Origin: Eutrigla gurnardus | Taxonomy: Eukaryota > Chordata > Actinopteri > Perciformes > Triglidae | Reading direction: 5' to 3' | Assembly (NCBI GenBank): GCA_963514095.1 | Contig: OY741264.1 | Location: 33,294,641 to 33,358,640 of the forward strand | DNA length: 64,000 nt | In this document: positions 61,001 to 64,000 of the stretch, in pieces | How positions within the stretch are numbered: the first letter of the stretch is position 1 | How the letters are laid out: the number at the start of each line of letters is the position of its first letter | Position numbers and translations under genes: made by a program | The notes under the pieces: generated by a model | Told to the model about the DNA's origin: nothing | What the model saw: the letters and a program-made list of their open reading frames with translations, nothing else | Database searches by the model: none

Positions 61001-61945
61001 TTACATACGTTAAAACGCTCAGCGTAGATAAGTGATTGAAGGCTTTTTTTTTTTTTTTTTACGAGGACACCTGCATGTTCTGTTGGTGCCGCCGTCGCTA
61101 CGAGCAACCGTGGGATGAGTCACCGGTTAACACGGTCACTCGTTAAACCGGAACACCGGCGGGCCGGCTGCAAGCAATTAAACGAGTGTTTGTAGCTCCC
61201 GTTTTAAAAGTCAATTAAGTGTCCGTGTTTGTGAATAATCTATGTAACGTATTCATCTCATCAACACTCAGACCTGGTGAAGTCCATTTGTTTAGGCTGC
61301 ATTCTCCATCTTTGTGTTTTTAATGTTCTTGCGTAACACTTCTACACATCATCATTTACTGCAAACTGTAAAATAGAGCTCTATTAATCTATCTATTCAC
61401 TCTTGACACTGAGTGTTGAGTCTTTTCATCCGGTTTCTCCGCTCCGATGCACTACTGTGGCTTTCAACGCTGGCATTTTGGATTGAAAGCGTTCGAGAGA
61501 AAGAAAACGTCTTTGTGGCCGTGACTCACGGCGTACTTTCAGTGTTTCTAAACGGCGCGTTTAATTGTACCTTTTGTGCCCGTGATGTCGACACTTTTGT
61601 TTTTTTTAAACGCAGCGGCCGTCACATGACTATGATAATAGCGAGTGATTGTTTCGGTAGAATGCAGTAAAGTGGTTTATAAAAGACTTGAGTTGAGGCT
61701 TGAATAGGAATAAAATATCTTCGCCTGCCAACCTTTCTAGATAATGTTCAGCGTGTGACGTGTCTTTTTCAGGGTGGCTTTCCATCAGGACTGGACTGTG
61801 CCAGAGGGACCCGCCACCATGGGCTGGTCGAGAGGGTCCACAGGGACCGCAACCGCATCAACTCCCCCCACCGCCGACCCATGGACAAGCACGGACGGCA
61901 GATATCCTTCCCAGCCTTAAACCCCCCACGGTGGGACACCTCAGG
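56231..61945 (+). CDS. crtc3: CRTC3 (CREB-regulated transcription coactivator), first three coding exons, partial
   Basis: CRTCs are cytoplasmic when phosphorylated by SIK/AMPK kinases and move to the nucleus to coactivate CREB. Exons are 56231-56362, 59537-59644 and 61773-61945. Exon 1 (44 aa) has MSGSPGTGGSNPRKFSEKIA, the conserved CREB-binding helix start, then AFEQLMTDLTVSR. Exon 2 (36 aa) has VQFQKVQQLRLTQTRAQYYG and SLPNVNQIG. Exon 3 has TRHHGLVERVHRDRNRINSP and HRRPMDKHGRQ. EQLMTDL and QFQKVQQLRLTQ match CRTC3 better than CRTC1 or CRTC2, and the position after iqgap1 agrees. The remaining exons, with the SIK sites and transactivation domain, lie beyond the window. Confidence 0.94.
56363..59536 (+). 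other. crtc3 intron 1 (3.2 kb)
   Basis: No nested gene. Contains CCGATAACCGATATTTTAAA-type dispersed sequence near 57057-57110, a TG tract (58047-58076) and AT-rich DNA at 58800-58970. Confidence 0.7.
58047..58076 (+). repeat. (TG)15 microsatellite
   Basis: An uninterrupted TG tract in crtc3 intron 1. Confidence 0.95.
59537..59644 (+). CDS. crtc3: crtc3 exon 2
   Basis: Residues 45-80, 36 whole codons. Acceptor tgacag, donor gtgaga. Confidence 0.94.
59645..61772 (+). other. crtc3 intron 2 (2.1 kb)
   Basis: No nested gene. Contains the palindromic element at 60935-61157. The rest is unique sequence with occasional GGGA and T runs. Confidence 0.7.
60935..61157. mobile_element. 223-bp near-palindromic MITE
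   Basis: The left arm 60935-60999 (GGTGTTCCAGTTTAACGAGT and on) is the reverse complement of the right arm 61098-61157 with few mismatches, apart from a short unmatched stretch inside. The 98-bp centre carries a T18 run. It has no coding frame and could fold into a long hairpin in the crtc3 pre-mRNA. Confidence 0.8.
61773..61945 (+). CDS. crtc3: crtc3 exon 3 (3' boundary uncertain)
   Basis: Acceptor tttttcag precedes GGTGGCTTTCCATC. It codes for GGFPSGLDCARGTRHHGLVE and HRRPMDKHGRQ, then ISFPALNPPRWDTS. The residues after HGRQ are not family-like enough for me to be certain. The best donor is CAGG|gtaatc at 61946; an earlier GTGGGA at 61931 is weaker. Confidence 0.85.
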
Positions 61946-63582
61946 GTAATCGCTGATGAGGAAGTGGGTGTTGTGGCTTCCAGGTGGTTGGCCTTTCCTT
62001 TCTTTCTTTTTCCATGGCGTTTTTTTTGGTCTTGTGTGGTGTGACGACACTTTTAGCGGCGCAGGCGGCCGTAGCCTCGGGAACGTCTTTAGTCATCGTG
62101 GTGGTTTTGAATTGTGACGCAGAGGCAGTGCGCTTTACTTACGCCTAAAGGTGCATCGACAGGAGGAGATCCTCTGAATACGCACTCAGGGGGTGTGTGT
62201 GTGTGTGTGTGTGTGTGTGTTGCATGTTAGTGCAGCACCAGATGTGATTTTATTTGTTTTATTTTTTATGAGGAAGCTGCCAAAGGGTCTAATTGTAGCG
62301 GTGATGACATGCAGAGTGAGCAACATAAGTGTGAGTGTTTGCACAGCTCTCAGCTACACCCTTTAAAATCCACGTTCCCAGAGTCACTTCGTCTCCTCCT
62401 GCTGCTGCTTTGGTCACACGTTGTGTATATAATCCAGGGTTTGTACCTTCTAGTCAACGTGAACGTTGTCACACAAGCGTTTTGTGTCGGAATCCATCAC
62501 GGCGGCGTCTCACGTAGTCCAGAATGATTCAGTAGCTGTTTGAAGTTGGAAAGTAATGGATTACCTTCTGTCAATTTAAAATACCGTCCTGAACATTACA
62601 GCAGTGCTGTGTAGGTGTGAGCATAAGGGCACGGGGCGGTACGAAAAACTCTTAAAATGGCACTAAAACATTGGAATCACTTTACATTTTGTTATAAATA
62701 AATATTTTTTAGCAACATCCTTTTTAGTTTAAAAAAAAAAATCTTAGCAATCATAAGGTCTCCCTGAATAGATACATTATAGATACAAATTAAATATATA
62801 TTACTAAAATGTATATATGTTTATATCCTGTTTTTAAAAATCCAGCTCTATGTTTCACTTTCACTTACATGATAGTGAGAAAGACCGATTTCTTTTTTTA
62901 AATTCACCGTGATAAACGTATCGTGTTTTTTATCTGGATCTGTGATAAAATGCTCTATCGTTCCTCTTCTCCTACGTCTATAATATAGCTATTAGTAGTC
63001 ATTTCATCCCTGTAAAACATGTAATATATGGTTCTTTTTTTTGTGAATTTCATCCCCGATCTGGATTCACACCCAATATGTTTCATTTCCATTGCGTTGC
63101 TGATCCATGATGGCATGTGAACAAGCCGATCTGTCGATTCCCCGCCGTGAGACACAGACGAACCCGTCACTATGGCGTGTGATGCTGCAGAAGAGTCCGT
63201 CCCCCGTCCCCGCCGCGGAGCACCACGGATGCGTAACGCGACGGCCGTTATGATGCATGCCATATTTCGAGGGAAACATTCCACAAATCCACACGAGTGT
63301 TTCTCACACCGTCGGTGCGCTATGACATCATCGATGAAGCTCGCTGGTTTCTACGCGTTTGTGAAGCGTGGGCAGCGTTGATGTGGATGTAGACTGAGGT
63401 GACCTACCCTGAGTGGGATGTTTGACCCTTTTAATTGCACTTGAGCAGCAGGGTCATTATTTAATCAGGTCAGGTGATCTCTTAAACGTTCCTGTGATGT
63501 AGAACACGCTGTAATGTACGTGCCGTGGGTGGAGGCAATCCTGTAGTTGGCTCGTGTAGTGTGAAGTGGGCGGTGTTGGTAA

Positions 63583-63643
<61 letters not shown>

Positions 63644-64000
63644 ATGCTGTGTGTTCCTATAGACGATGTGGTCATATTGCTGTAAAGGTCACCGGTGGGA
63701 GAGGTAGTTGGTGCCAAAATAAACAGGACTGCAGGTCAGAGTGGACACCGCGGTGTCTCAGTCACGAGTGCGTTTGTCTTAGCTCTGCAGAGGGAACGAT
63801 GCCCTCTCTTCACCTCCAGAATGAACTGTATTTATTTAATTGCATCCTTTGAGAACAGCGTATGGACGTTTGTCGGAGCAGGCCTGTGTGTTTACAGCAG
63901 TCATGGTACGAATATAGCGAGTGTGAAATTGACCACAAGAGACAAGAGGTCTGCTTGGCAGAAATCCATCTTAAGTAGATGAACTCGGTGCTCTACATCA
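61946..64000 (+). other. crtc3 intron 3, truncated by the window edge
   Basis: No further crtc3 exon recognised. Contains TG tracts (62193-62221 and 63586-63642) and AT-rich DNA (62690-62840). Confidence 0.6.
63586..63642 (+). repeat. (TG)28 microsatellite
   Basis: An uninterrupted TG tract beginning after AACAC. Confidence 0.96.

Noticed and set aside
61811..61920. Alternative start GCCACCATGG inside crtc3 exon 3
   Set aside because: The perfect initiation context comes from codons of the conserved RHHG motif. The frame it opens is only 35 codons and out of the CRTC frame.

Overview
The window is animal nuclear DNA, almost certainly from a teleost fish. The evidence is short exons with GT/AG introns, a protein and gene order matching vertebrate IQGAP1 then CRTC3, a very high density of (TG/CA)n microsatellites and minisatellites, and dispersed repeats of types I recognise from fish genomes. 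I cannot name the species. There are no bacterial genes, operons or CRISPR arrays.

Three protein-coding genes are supported. (1) A CART-type neuropeptide gene on the minus strand (coding exons between 13828 and 11974; three exons, 107 aa, six-cysteine C-terminal domain). (2) A complete iqgap1 on the plus strand (ATG 16462, TAG 52214-52216). It has 37 coding exons whose reading phases all join, giving 4962 nt and a 1653-residue scaffold protein with a calponin-homology domain, IQGAP repeats, a WW domain, four IQ motifs, a RasGAP-related domain and a RasGAP C-terminal domain. (3) The first three coding exons of crtc3 on the plus strand (ATG 56231), which runs off the right edge. cart and iqgap1 are head-to-head, about 2.6 kb apart start to start. 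iqgap1 and crtc3 are tandem, about 4 kb apart.

Layout: 1-11.8 kb is gene-free and holds dispersed repeats and a 16-copy 70-bp array. 11.8-14 kb is cart. 14-16.4 kb is the intergenic region, with an AT-rich triplicated segment. 16.4-52.2 kb is iqgap1, with a 10.7-kb intron 2 and introns 14, 20, 24 and 34 expanded by tandem arrays. 52.2-56.2 kb holds the iqgap1 3' region and the crtc3 promoter and 5' region. 56.2-64 kb is the start of crtc3.

The genes are ordinary members of known families: a secreted feeding and stress neuropeptide, a Rac/Cdc42/calmodulin/actin scaffold and a CREB coactivator. The most unusual content is repetitive. A 70-bp unit carrying TGGCCACCAGGGGGCG, which agrees closely with the CTCF consensus, is amplified into three arrays: 16 copies intergenic (+), 6 copies in iqgap1 intron 14 (+) and 8 copies in intron 20 (-). 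The two intronic arrays face each other. Other points of interest are a (TG)42 tract filling the whole space between a good branch-point sequence and the 3' splice site of iqgap1 exon 12, a mobile-element copy carrying a 16-bp array of TTCTAGAA sites, a 2.1-kb two-length minisatellite in intron 24, and a 223-bp near-palindromic element in a crtc3 intron.
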